Source: Lawsonibacter hominis
GTDB lineage: Bacteria > Bacillota > Clostridia > Oscillospirales > Oscillospiraceae
DNA length: 64,000 nucleotides
Reading direction: 5' to 3'
NCBI RefSeq assembly: GCF_014287895.1
Contig: NZ_JACOPP010000005.1
Span: forward strand, 124,001-188,000
Positions 15,744-24,277 of this stretch are shown in pieces. How positions within the stretch are numbered: position 1 is the stretch's first letter; the number at the start of each line of letters is the position of its first letter. A program made the translations under genes and the position numbers. Under the pieces are notes generated by a model. That model made no database searches and was not told where the DNA came from. It saw nothing but the letters and a program-made list of their open reading frames with translations.

Positions 15744-16733
15744 TTAGTCTTCGCCGTACCCGTTCGGATGCGCGGCGTGCCACTTCCAGGCGGAAGCGAT
15801 GATCTCCTCCACGCCGGTGTGTTTGGGCTGCCAGCGCAGTACCTCCATAGCCTTCCGGCTGGAGGCGATCAGGGTCGCCGGGTCGCCCGGACGGCGGGGC
15901 GCTTCCGTGACCGGGATGGGATGACCGGTGACCTTCCGGGCCGCCTCGATGATCTCGCGGTTGGAGAAGCCCTGGCCGTTGCCCAGATTGAAGGCGGCGG
16001 AGGGATTGCCCTGTTTCAGATAGTCCAGCGCCAGCAGGTGAGCATCGATCAGATCCTCCACATGGATATAATCCCGCACGCAGGTGCCGTCCCGGGTGGG
16101 ATAGTCGGCGCCGTAAAGGGAGAGACGCTCCCGCTTGCCCTGGGCGACCTGAAGAATGACGGGGATCAGATGGGTCTCGGGCCGGTGATCCTCCCCGATG
16201 GATCCGTCATGCCAGGCACCCGCCACATTAAAGTAGCGCAGCGCGCAGAATTTGAGGCCGTGGGCCTGGTCGCACCACCGGAGCATATGCTCCACGATGA
16301 GCTTGCTCTCCCCGTAAGGGTTGGTGGGCAGCTGGCGGTCGGTCTCCACAATGGGGATGTGCTCCGGCTCGCCATAAGTGGCGGCGGTGGAGGAAAAGAC
16401 CAGATAGGGGACCTGGAATTCGATCATGGTCTCGATCAGGGAGAGTCCGGCGGTCACGTTGTTGCGGAAATAGCGCTCGGGTACGTCCATGCTTTCGCCC
16501 ACCAGCGAATAGGCGGCAAAGTGGATGACCGCCTCGATGGATTCCTTCTGGAACACCTCCCGCAGAAACGTGCGCTCGCCCACGTTCCCCACATAGAGCC
16601 GCCCGCCTTTGAGGGCGGCGCGGTGGCCCTTGGACAGGTCGTCCACGACCGCCACATCCGCGCCCGCCTCCAGCAGGGAGGCCACACAGTGGGAGCCGAT
16701 ATACCCGGCGCCGCCGGTCACTAGGATCGCCAT
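15744..16733 (-). CDS. galE: UDP-glucose 4-epimerase
   Basis: A 329-residue extended SDR interconverting UDP-glucose and UDP-galactose for the Leloir pathway and glycan precursors. N-terminal NAD loop TGGAGYIGSH, catalytic Ser in FSSTAATYG, Tyr/Lys in YGESK, then the GalE signature region ALRYFNVAGA and DGTCVRDYIHVEDL. The ATG at 16733 has GGAGG at 10 nt; an in-frame GTG two codons earlier is too close to the ribosome site. It lies in an operon with a hydrolase and glpK. Confidence 0.95.
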   Translation of the reverse strand: MAILVTGGAGYIGSHCVASLLEAGADVAVVDDLSKGHRAALKGGRLYVGNVGERTFLREVFQKESIEAVIHFAAYSLVGESMDVPERYFRNNVTAGLSLIETMIEFQVPYLVFSSTAATYGEPEHIPIVETDRQLPTNPYGESKLIVEHMLRWCDQAHGLKFCALRYFNVAGAWHDGSIGEDHRPETHLIPVILQVAQGKRERLSLYGADYPTRDGTCVRDYIHVEDLIDAHLLALDYLKQGNPSAAFNLGNGQGFSNREIIEAARKVTGHPIPVTEAPRRPGDPATLIASSRKAMEVLRWQPKHTGVEEIIASAWKWHAAHPNGYGED

Positions 16734-16753
16734 AATCACATTACCTCCATGAT

Positions 16754-17716
16754 CTATAACGTTTCAAGCAGGAAACGGCCGATGCTCTCCATGGCCTCGT
16801 TGGCTTTTTTCATGGGGAACATCTGGAATACGTGCCAAAGTTCCGTCCATACCTCCAGCTTGCAGGGGACGTTGGCCTGGACCAGCCGGTCCCGCAGGCG
16901 GATGGAGTCGGACAGCAGCAGCTCGTTGGTGCCCGCCTGGATGAGGGTGGGCGGAAAGTGCTTCAAATCGCCGAAGAGGGGAGAGAGCAGGGGAGAGGAC
17001 CAGTCCTGCCCCCGGGCGTAAGCGTCCCGCACGGCGTAGATATAGTTGAGGGTGAGCACCGGGTCGATCTCCGCGCGCTCCTGATAGGACTTGCCGCTGG
17101 CGGTCATGTCGGTCCAGGGGGAGAGCAGGATGAGGGCGCGGGGCAGGCGGCGCTGGGCCGCGCGGAGCTGATGGGTGAGCACCAGGGCCAGATTGCCTCC
17201 GGCGGAGTCGCCGGCCACCACCACGTCCCGGGCGCCGAACCCTTGGTACATCAAGTGATCCCAGGCCGCCGCGGCGTCCTCCACGGCGGCGGGGTAGGGG
17301 TGCTCCGGCGCCAGACGGTATTCGAAGGTCAGCACCGGGTAACCGGACACGTGGGCCAGCTTGGAGGCAAGAATGCGGGAATATCCGAGGGTACCGCTGG
17401 TATAGCCGCCGCCGTGACAGTAGAGGATGCATCGCCGCCGGTCGTAGCCACGGCTGGGGCGGACCCAGGCGGCGTTCATAAAACCGAGCTGGAAGGGCTC
17501 CCAGCTCATACCCGCCATGGGGGCTACCAAACGGCCCAGCAGCTCCTGCCCCTTGCGCTGCTTGTCCAGATCTTCCGGGTCCATGGTCTCGGGCGTGGCC
17601 GCGGAGTGGATGGCCTTCAGCGCGCGCAGGAACGGGTCCAGACGCCGCTGCTCAGCCTCGCGCCGCTGCTCCGGCGTACGCCGGGCCAGCTTCATGTGGG
17701 GACGGTCCTGCTCCAT
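16754..17716 (-). CDS. HSL-type alpha/beta hydrolase
   Basis: 320 residues, related to hormone-sensitive lipase-like esterases. The oxyanion-hole motif HGGGY, nucleophile motif GDSAGGN, an Asp in the TLIQAGTNELLLSDS region and a late His (ELWHVFQM) form the expected triad. No signal peptide, so it acts in the cytoplasm; it probably hydrolyses short-chain esters. The ATG at 17716 has GGAAGG 6 nt upstream. First gene of the operon with galE and glpK. Nothing in the context fixes the substrate, though an acylglycerol esterase would suit the glpK neighbour. Confidence 0.88.
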   Translation of the reverse strand: MEQDRPHMKLARRTPEQRREAEQRRLDPFLRALKAIHSAATPETMDPEDLDKQRKGQELLGRLVAPMAGMSWEPFQLGFMNAAWVRPSRGYDRRRCILYCHGGGYTSGTLGYSRILASKLAHVSGYPVLTFEYRLAPEHPYPAAVEDAAAAWDHLMYQGFGARDVVVAGDSAGGNLALVLTHQLRAAQRRLPRALILLSPWTDMTASGKSYQERAEIDPVLTLNYIYAVRDAYARGQDWSSPLLSPLFGDLKHFPPTLIQAGTNELLLSDSIRLRDRLVQANVPCKLEVWTELWHVFQMFPMKKANEAMESIGRFLLETL

Positions 17717-18091
17717 AAAAATCCTTCCTTCCGCCGCCCTGCGCGGCATAAATCAGACCAAACCGCTCTCGGGGCAAAATGGGCCTGGCCGTCCGGCGAC
17801 CCGGCAGGGGGGATGCTGCACCCTGCCGGAAACGCCCACTGCCGCAGTGCCTGCATGGCGCAGCCGCACAGCGGCACGGCGCCGCCCAGCAAAGCACATA
17901 CGCGGAGCCGTTTTTCTGAAATTGCGCGGCGCTTGCCGCGCGAACAAACCGTATATCCGTTTGTTGTGCAGGCATTATTATAGCATGCCCGGCTGTTAAA
18001 AGGAAGGGGAAGATACGGCAGGTTTCCCCTTGTGGCGCGTGCCGTAACGTGGTATGCTAAAGAAAACGGAGTTGGACGAGGGGGCGGGAAC
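17717..18091. promoter_or_regulatory. Intergenic with extended -10 promoter for the hydrolase operon
   Basis: No gene. On the minus strand an extended -10 TGCTATAAT (17985-17977) with a weak TTCCTT -35 at 17 bp could drive hydrolase-galE-glpK, leaving a leader of about 260 nt with GC-rich inverted repeats such as GCGCGGCGCTTGCCGCGC. Confidence 0.5.
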
Positions 18092-19402
18092 ATGGCGAAG
18101 GACCGGCGGGGCGGCAAGCCGGAGTGGTATCCGCTGGACAACGCGGGCGTACTGTACTCCGCCATTCAGAAGGAGAACTATTCCGCCATCTACCGCTTTT
18201 CCGCCGTCATGGCCGCTCCGGTGGACCCCGACGCCCTCCAGCGGGCGGTGGAGCGGACCATGCCCCGCTTTCCCAGCTTTGCCGTGCGGATCAAACGGGG
18301 GGCGTTCTGGCATTATTTCGAGCCCAACCATGCCGCCGGTCCCTTCGTGAAGCCGGATATCGCCAATCCCTGCCAGCCGGTGCGCTTCCAGGAGGACAAC
18401 GGCTGGCTGGTGCGGTTTTACTACTATGAAACGCGCATCTCGCTGGAGGTCTTCCATGCGGTGAGCGACGGCGCTGGGGCGCTGGTCTTTTTCAAGACCC
18501 TGCTGGCGGTCTATCTGCGGGAATTGGGCCATATCATTCCCAATACCTGCGGGATCCTGGATGTGGACGAGCCGCCCCGTCCGGAGGAGCGGGAGGATGC
18601 CTATGAGCGTTATGCCACGGTAAAGGCCCGGCGGTCCGGCCTGGAAAAGAAGGCCTATCCGAATACCGGAACGCCGGAGCCCTTTTATACCCTGAATGTG
18701 ACCATGGGCTTTTTGCCGGTGGATCAGCTGAAGGCCCGGGCGAAGGGATACGGTGTGTCGATCACGGAGTATCTGACGGCGGTGCTGCTGAAGGTTATCG
18801 TGGACAAGCAGCACCGGGAGCGCCCCCGCCGGGAGAAGCCGGTGGCGCTGGCCATCCCCATCAACCTGCGGGCCTGGTTCCCGTCGGAGACGCTGCGCAA
18901 TTTCATCCTGACCGTACGCCCCTGCATCGATCCCTCGCTGGGGGAGTATACCTTCGCGGAGGTGGTCTCCCAGGTCCACCACTTTCTGCGGCTGAATATC
19001 AACCGCCAGCAGATGCAGGCCCTGTTGACGGGCAACGTGAAGTTTACCACCAACCGATTGCTGCAGATCGTGCCCATCGTGCTGAAAAACCCGGTGATGG
19101 CCCTGGGCTACCGCCTTTCGGGCGTGCGGCCCTATTCGGGTACCTATACCAACCCCGGCCCCTTCCCGGTGCCGGAGGAGATGGCCCCCCACATCCGCCG
19201 CATGGAGGTTATTTTGGGGCAGGCCACCAATCCGCGGGTCCACTGCGCCTCCATCAGCTACGGCAATACCATGGAGATCACGTTCGCCGGGACCCTTCAG
19301 GAGACCGACACCGAGCGGGATTTCTTCCGCTTCCTGGTGCGGGAGGGCATCCCCGTAAAGGTGGAGAGCAACCGCACGGTCCGCTCCGAACTGATGTTTT
19401 AA
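18092..19402 (+). CDS. Condensation/alcohol acetyltransferase-like protein
   Basis: A 436-residue member of the chloramphenicol-acetyltransferase-like/condensation superfamily. EVFHAVSDGAGALVFF corresponds to the active-site HHxxxDG motif with the first His replaced by Phe, and PINLRAWFPSETLRNF matches the bridging region of this group (AATase/DUF1298-like). It may acylate an alcohol or a lipid/glycan acceptor. It is followed after 12 nt by a zinc-ribbon membrane protein (DUF6320), an association I recall from Clostridia. The ATG at 18092 follows GAGGGGG. No carrier-protein or adenylation domain is near, so it is not a conventional nonribosomal peptide module. Confidence 0.75.
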   Translation: MAKDRRGGKPEWYPLDNAGVLYSAIQKENYSAIYRFSAVMAAPVDPDALQRAVERTMPRFPSFAVRIKRGAFWHYFEPNHAAGPFVKPDIANPCQPVRFQEDNGWLVRFYYYETRISLEVFHAVSDGAGALVFFKTLLAVYLRELGHIIPNTCGILDVDEPPRPEEREDAYERYATVKARRSGLEKKAYPNTGTPEPFYTLNVTMGFLPVDQLKARAKGYGVSITEYLTAVLLKVIVDKQHRERPRREKPVALAIPINLRAWFPSETLRNFILTVRPCIDPSLGEYTFAEVVSQVHHFLRLNINRQQMQALLTGNVKFTTNRLLQIVPIVLKNPVMALGYRLSGVRPYSGTYTNPGPFPVPEEMAPHIRRMEVILGQATNPRVHCASISYGNTMEITFAGTLQETDTERDFFRFLVREGIPVKVESNRTVRSELMF

Positions 19403-19414
19403 GGAGGCGTCCCA

Positions 19415-20119
19415 ATGTCCTATTGTGTCAACTGCGGGGTGGAGCTGGACGCCACCGCGTCCTTCTGCCCGCTGTGCCATACGCCGGTGCTCAACCCCGG
19501 CCAGCCGGTGGACGAGCACGCGCCCAAGCCCTTTCCCACCCAGCGGGGCGAGGTGGCGCCCGCCTCCAAACGGGAGCTGGCGCTGCTCATCACGGCCATG
19601 CTGGCCTCGGTGGCGGTATGCTGCGGCGTGCTCAATCTGTTTTTGAACCAGCAGCGGCCGTGGTCGCTTTACGTCATCGGCGCGGCAGTGATGCTGTGGA
19701 TCTGGTTCGTGCCGCCGCTGCTGGCCCGGGGGATGCACTTGCTGCTGCGGCTTTTGCTGGATGTGGCGGCGGTGGCCATCTATGTGTTCCTCATCTCCGT
19801 GGATCTGGACGGGCGAAGCTGGTTCTGCGGTCTGGCGCTGCCCATCATTCTGTGGGGCGGCGCGATCCTGCTGCTGCTGGGGCTGGTGCTGCGGGTCTAC
19901 CGGCGAAGCGTCCTTACCAGTGTGACCATCCTCATCGGCAGCGTCGGCGTGCTTTTGTTCGGAGTGGAATTTTTCCTGGACCGCTGGCTTTCCGGGTCCT
20001 GGGAGCCCTCCTGGTCGGTGGTGGTGCTGGCCGTCTGCGCCGGACTGACCATCCCGCTTCTGGTCATCCGCAGGGTGCCCTCTCTCCGGGAGGAGGTGCG
20101 CAGGCGCTTCCACCTGTAA
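19415..20119 (+). CDS. DUF6320-like zinc-ribbon membrane protein
   Basis: 234 residues. The N-terminal zinc ribbon is MSYCVNCGVELDATASFCPLC (Cys 4, 7, 18, 21), followed by a linker and about six hydrophobic spans from residue 52 on. The C-terminus is basic (REEVRRRFHL). It has the layout of DUF6320 proteins, of unknown function, encoded next to the condensation-like gene with which it is surely co-transcribed. The ribosome site AAGGAGG lies 8 nt before the ATG. A role as membrane anchor or acceptor for the acyltransferase is inference. Confidence 0.78.
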   Translation: MSYCVNCGVELDATASFCPLCHTPVLNPGQPVDEHAPKPFPTQRGEVAPASKRELALLITAMLASVAVCCGVLNLFLNQQRPWSLYVIGAAVMLWIWFVPPLLARGMHLLLRLLLDVAAVAIYVFLISVDLDGRSWFCGLALPIILWGGAILLLLGLVLRVYRRSVLTSVTILIGSVGVLLFGVEFFLDRWLSGSWEPSWSVVVLAVCAGLTIPLLVIRRVPSLREEVRRRFHL

Positions 20120-20190
20120 GGCACGGGCGCTGATATGCAGAATAAAACGAATATTATGCATAATGTGGGAAAAATATCGGAAAAATACGG

Positions 20191-20251
20191 GGGTCAATTC
20201 GCATATTTATGCGAATTGACCCTTGCTTTTTCCAAGGGCGCGTGATACACT
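20191..20251 (+). promoter_or_regulatory. argG promoter with 32-bp perfect palindrome (ArgR-like site)
   Basis: The palindrome at 20191-20222 has 15-bp arms (GGGTCAATTCGCATA and complement) around TT. It abuts a promoter: TTGCTT (20223-20228), 17-bp spacer, TACACT (20246-20251). An AT-rich dyad ATTATGCATAAT lies about 40 bp upstream. The AT-rich inner part resembles ARG boxes, so ArgR/AhrC control is the natural inference, but the GC-rich outer arms are not typical. Confidence 0.6.
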
Positions 20252-20294
20252 GTTTCCAACATCAGAAAACAGTATCACAACGGAGGTCATTACC

Positions 20295-21509
20295 ATGTCT
20301 GAGATCAAAAAAGTCGTGCTTGCCTATTCCGGCGGCCTGGATACGTCCATCATTATCCCCTGGCTGAAAGAGAACTACAACGACCCCGAGATCATCGCCG
20401 TCTCCGCCGACGTGGGCCAGGGCGACGAGCTGGACGGTCTGGAGGAGAAAGCCATCAAGACCGGCGCGGCCAAGCTGTACATCGAGGACCTGGTGGACGA
20501 GATGGTGGACGACGTCATCATCCCCTCCATGCAGATGGGCGCCAAATATGAGGATTATCTGCTGGGCACCGCCTTTGCCCGGCCCATCATTGCCAAACGG
20601 CTGGTGGAGATCGCCCGGAAGGAGGGGGCGGACGCCATCTGCCACGGCTGTACCGGCAAGGGCAACGATCAGGTCCGGTTTGAACTGGCCATCAAGCGTT
20701 TCGCCCCGGAGATGAAGATCATCGCCCCCTGGCGGGAGTGGTCCATCAAGGGCCGGGACGAGGAGATCGACTATGCCGAAGCCCACAACGTGCCCCTGAA
20801 GATCTCCCGTGAGACCAACTATTCCAAAGACAAGAACCTGTGGCACCTCAGCCATGAGGGCCTGGACCTGGAAGACCCGGCCAGCGAGCCTCAGTACGAC
20901 AAGCCCGGTTTCCTGGAGATGAGCGTGTCTCCCGCCATGGCCCCCGACCAGGCCACCTACGTGACCCTGGACTTTGCCCAGGGCGTGCCTGTGGCCATCG
21001 ACGGCGAGCAGAAGAAGGCCAGCGATATCATCCGCAAGCTGAACCAGCTGGGCGGGGCCAACGGTATCGGCCTGCTGGACATCGTGGAGAACCGGCTGGT
21101 GGGCATGAAGGACCGCGGCGTATACGAGACCCCCGGCGGCGCCATTCTCTACCGCGCCCATGAGGTGCTGGAGATGATCACCATCGACAAGGACACCAAG
21201 CATATGAAGCAGAAGCTGGCGGTGGACTTTGCCGACCTGGTCTACAACGGCAAGTGGTTCACACCCCTGCGGGAGGCGCTGTCCGCGTTTGTGACCGCGA
21301 CCCAGAAGCATGTGACCGGGACCGTGAAGCTCAAGCTTTACAAGGGCAACATCATCACCGCCGGCGTTACCTCTCCCGAGACCCTTTATTCCGAGAATCT
21401 GGTCACCTTTGAGGAGAGCGATTACAACCAGAACGACGCCACCGGCTTTATCAACCTCTGGGGCCTGCCGGATACGGTGCAGGCCCTGCGGGAGCAGGGG
21501 AAGCTGTAA
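20295..21509 (+). CDS. argG: Argininosuccinate synthase
   Basis: A 404-residue ATP-dependent ligase joining citrulline and aspartate. The P-loop-like pyrophosphatase motif is VVLAYSGGLDTS, with HGCTGKGNDQVRFE and REWSIKGRDEEIDYA further on, all family hallmarks. Length is standard. CGGAGG precedes the ATG. First gene of the arginine run; argH follows after 214 nt containing GC-rich hairpins (one at 21675-21701), so some transcripts may stop between them. Confidence 0.97.
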   Translation: MSEIKKVVLAYSGGLDTSIIIPWLKENYNDPEIIAVSADVGQGDELDGLEEKAIKTGAAKLYIEDLVDEMVDDVIIPSMQMGAKYEDYLLGTAFARPIIAKRLVEIARKEGADAICHGCTGKGNDQVRFELAIKRFAPEMKIIAPWREWSIKGRDEEIDYAEAHNVPLKISRETNYSKDKNLWHLSHEGLDLEDPASEPQYDKPGFLEMSVSPAMAPDQATYVTLDFAQGVPVAIDGEQKKASDIIRKLNQLGGANGIGLLDIVENRLVGMKDRGVYETPGGAILYRAHEVLEMITIDKDTKHMKQKLAVDFADLVYNGKWFTPLREALSAFVTATQKHVTGTVKLKLYKGNIITAGVTSPETLYSENLVTFEESDYNQNDATGFINLWGLPDTVQALREQGKL

Positions 21510-21723
21510 TCGGTAAAAAGGCTCCGCCTTTTCGGCGATTCGGCTGCAGGCCGCCGCGCGCACTCGCCGCGCCTGCACGCCTGGGGCCTGAGCGGTATGC
21601 CTGCCCGGCGCATGTCCGAGCAAACACGATCGGAATTGACTTGCCGCTTCGGCGGCAGAGCTGTGATGCTGAGGAAGGCGGCGGCGGCTGGCCGCCGCCT
21701 TCGCCTTAGGAAGGAGCGATACT

Positions 21724-23103
21724 ATGAAACTCTGGGCAGGCCGGTTCCAAAAGGAGACCGATACCCTGGTCAATGATTTTAACTCCTCGATCTCCTTTGA
21801 CGCGCGGATGTACAAGGAGGATATTGCAGGCTCCGTCGCCCATGCGGCCATGCTGGGCAAGCAGGGGATCATCGAGGCGCACGAGGCGGAAAAGATCATC
21901 GGCGGCCTCCAGGCCATCCTGGCGGACATCGAGGGCGGCCGGGTGGAGTTCTCCCTGGAGAACGAAGATATCCACATGAATATCGAGACCATGCTCACCC
22001 AGCGGATCGGGGACACGGGCAAGCGCCTGCACACCGCCCGCAGCCGGAACGACCAGGTGGCCGTGGATTTCCGCCTCTTTGTCAAAGAGGAGATCCCGCA
22101 GATGATCGCCCAGGTGCTGGATTTGGAGCGGGTGCTGATCCAGAAGGCAAAGGCCAATCTGGAGACCGTTATGCCCGGCTATACCCACCTCCAGCGGGCC
22201 CAGCCCACCACCTTTGGCCACTATATGATGGCCTACGCCAATATGCTCAAGCGGGATGTGACCCGTCTGGAGGACTGCCTGGAACGGATGGATGAGTGCC
22301 CGCTGGGGGCCGGCGCTCTGGCTGCCTCCACCTATCCGGTGGACCGCTTCGCCACCGCAGCCGCCCTGGGCTTTCGGAAGCCCACGGATAACTCCATGGA
22401 TTCCGTCTCCGACCGGGACTTCGCCATCGAGCTGCTTTCGGCCTGCTCCATTTTGATGATGCACCTGTCCCGCTTTTCGGAGGAGATCATCCTCTGGTGC
22501 TCCTGGGAGTTCAAGTATGTGGAGCTGGACGACGCTTATTCCACCGGCTCTTCCATCATGCCGCAGAAGAAAAACCCCGACGTGGCCGAACTGGTCCGGG
22601 GCAAGACCGGACGGGTGTACGGTTCGCTCGTTACCCTGCTCACCGTCATGAAGGGCCTGCCGCTGGCCTATAACAAGGACATGCAGGAAGATAAGGAGTG
22701 CGTGTTCGACGCCATCGACACGGTAAAAATGTGCCTGCCGGTGTTTACCGCGATGCTGGATACCCTGACCGTCAAGGAAAAAAATATGCACCGCGCGGCC
22801 GCGGGCGGCTTCATCAACGCTACGGATTGTGCCGACTACCTGGTCAAAAAGGGTATGCCCTTCCGGGAGGCGTATATGATCGTGGGGCGGCTGGTGAATA
22901 TGTGCATCAAGACCGGAGAGACCCTGGACACCTTGCCGCTGAAGGACTTCCGTTCGGTTTCCGGCGTGTTCGACGCCGATGTGTATCAGGCGCTGGAACT
23001 GAAGACCTGCGTCAACGGCCGCAAAGTCTACGGCGGCCCGGCCAAAGAGGCAGTGGAGCGGCAGATCGAAGCCATCGAGCAGTTTGTGAGGGAGCGGACA
23101 TGA
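21724..23103 (+). CDS. argH: Argininosuccinate lyase
   Basis: A 459-residue fumarase/aspartase-superfamily lyase making arginine and fumarate. MKLWAGRFQ, TARSRNDQVA, the catalytic His in GYTHLQRAQPTTF and the signature GSSIMPQKKNPD are present. The last 25 codons lie in a 77-bp sequence that is repeated 221 bp downstream. The stop TGA overlaps an ATG at 23100, the relic of an original ATGA overlap with argC. Ribosome site AGGAAGGAG precedes the ATG. Confidence 0.97.
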   Translation: MKLWAGRFQKETDTLVNDFNSSISFDARMYKEDIAGSVAHAAMLGKQGIIEAHEAEKIIGGLQAILADIEGGRVEFSLENEDIHMNIETMLTQRIGDTGKRLHTARSRNDQVAVDFRLFVKEEIPQMIAQVLDLERVLIQKAKANLETVMPGYTHLQRAQPTTFGHYMMAYANMLKRDVTRLEDCLERMDECPLGAGALAASTYPVDRFATAAALGFRKPTDNSMDSVSDRDFAIELLSACSILMMHLSRFSEEIILWCSWEFKYVELDDAYSTGSSIMPQKKNPDVAELVRGKTGRVYGSLVTLLTVMKGLPLAYNKDMQEDKECVFDAIDTVKMCLPVFTAMLDTLTVKEKNMHRAAAGGFINATDCADYLVKKGMPFREAYMIVGRLVNMCIKTGETLDTLPLKDFRSVSGVFDADVYQALELKTCVNGRKVYGGPAKEAVERQIEAIEQFVRERT

Positions 23104-23107
23104 TGGG
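23031..23107 (+). repeat. Direct repeat copy 1 (argH 3' end)
   Basis: 77 bp covering the last codons and stop of argH plus the first bases of a former argC start. It matches 23252-23328 with one mismatch (23052 A versus 23273 G). Confidence 0.95.
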
Positions 23108-23251
23108 GGAACGGGCCGCCGGAGACGATCGCGCCGAGCGGCGCGCACAAGCGTTTTGCCGCAGGCAAAACCTTGGCGCAGGGGCAATTGAATTGTCCCG
23201 AGCAGGTGAAATCAACGGGGGTCCCCACGGGGCCGGCCCCGTGGGGCGCTG
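23108..23251. repeat. 144-bp spacer between direct repeats, palindrome-rich
   Basis: No gene. It contains GTTTTGCC-gca-GGCAAAAC, a GGGGCAATTGAATTGTCCC dyad and a perfect 24-bp palindrome at 23223-23246 (CCCCACGGGGCC and complement). The composition resembles a mobile palindromic intergenic unit inserted into the operon. Confidence 0.7.
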
Positions 23252-23328
23252 CGGCGGCCCGGCCAAAGAGGCGGTGGAGCGGCAGATCGAAGCCATCGAG
23301 CAGTTTGTGAGGGAGCGGACATGATGGG
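23252..23328 (+). repeat. Direct repeat copy 2 (argC translation start)
   Basis: The same 77 bp as 23031-23107. This copy is not read as ArgH but supplies the ribosome site GAGGGAG and start codon for argC. Confidence 0.95.
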
Positions 23329-24265
23329 AAAACCGGTCATCTACATCGACGGTCAGGAGGGCACAACCGGCCTGCAGATCGATAAACGCTTGGGCAGCCG
23401 GGACGATATCGAGCTGCTGCGCATCCGCGAGGATAAACGCAAGGATCTGGAGGAGCGCAGAAGGCTCATCAACGAGGCCGATCTGGTATTTCTCTGCCTG
23501 CCGGACGCCGCCGCGGCGGAGGCGGTGAGCCTCATCGAAAATCCCAATACCCGGGTTATTGACGCATCCACCGCCCACCGGACCGCCCCCGGCTGGGTGT
23601 ACGGCTTCCCGGAGCTGTACAAGGACCCGGAGCAGACCATTGGGACGGCCCGCTTCGTGGCCAACCCCGGCTGCCATGCCACGGGCTTTCTGGCCACGGT
23701 GGCCCCGCTGATCCAGATGCGCATCCTGCATCCGGATTACCCCCTGACCTGCTATTCCCTCACCGGCTACTCCGGCGGAGGAAAGAAGATGATCGCCCAG
23801 TACGAGGGGGAGGAGAAGCCGGAAGAGCTGTACGCCCCGCGTACTTACGGCACCACCCTCAAGCACAAGCATCTGGCCGAGATGCAGAAGATCTCCGGCC
23901 TGGAGGCGCCGCCGGTGTTCTGCCCCATCGTGGATGACTACGAGAAGGGCATGGCCACCACGGTGATGCTCCATAACCGTTATCTGAAGGGGCAGCCCAC
24001 CGCCCGGGAGCTGAGTCTCATCCTGGCGGCCTATTACGCCAAGCAGCCCGTCGTGCGCGTGGCGCCTTATACGCAGCAGCCGCAGTTCCTCGCGTCCAAC
24101 GTGCTGGCCGGGTCCGACGGGTTGGAGATCACCGTCAGCGGCCATGAGCGGCAGAGCATCCTGACCGCCCGCTTTGACAACCTGGGCAAGGGCGCGTCCG
24201 GCGCGGCGGTACAGAACATGAATCTGATGCTGGGGTTTGCGCCCACGGCCGGACTCAGCCTGTAG
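23324..24265 (+). CDS. argC: N-acetyl-gamma-glutamyl-phosphate reductase (short type)
   Basis: 313 residues, type 2 ArgC, which reduces N-acetylglutamyl phosphate with NADPH. IYIDGQEGTTGLQIDKRLG at the N-terminus, then VFLCLPDAAA, the catalytic Cys in FVANPGCHATGF and SLTGYSGGGKKM. The second of two adjacent ATGs (23321, 23324) is taken because it is 8 nt from GGGAG; the first is possible. It is co-transcribed with argJ after a 12-nt gap. The sequence before the gene is the duplicated argH tail. Confidence 0.95.
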   Translation: MGKPVIYIDGQEGTTGLQIDKRLGSRDDIELLRIREDKRKDLEERRRLINEADLVFLCLPDAAAAEAVSLIENPNTRVIDASTAHRTAPGWVYGFPELYKDPEQTIGTARFVANPGCHATGFLATVAPLIQMRILHPDYPLTCYSLTGYSGGGKKMIAQYEGEEKPEELYAPRTYGTTLKHKHLAEMQKISGLEAPPVFCPIVDDYEKGMATTVMLHNRYLKGQPTARELSLILAAYYAKQPVVRVAPYTQQPQFLASNVLAGSDGLEITVSGHERQSILTARFDNLGKGASGAAVQNMNLMLGFAPTAGLSL

Positions 24266-24277
24266 GAGGAGAAGAAG

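Noticed and set aside
17996..20197. A 733-codon minus-strand frame opposite the condensation-like and DUF6320 genes
   Set aside because: Antisense artefact: His/Gln/Arg-rich translation, whereas both plus-strand genes have ribosome sites and recognisable domains.
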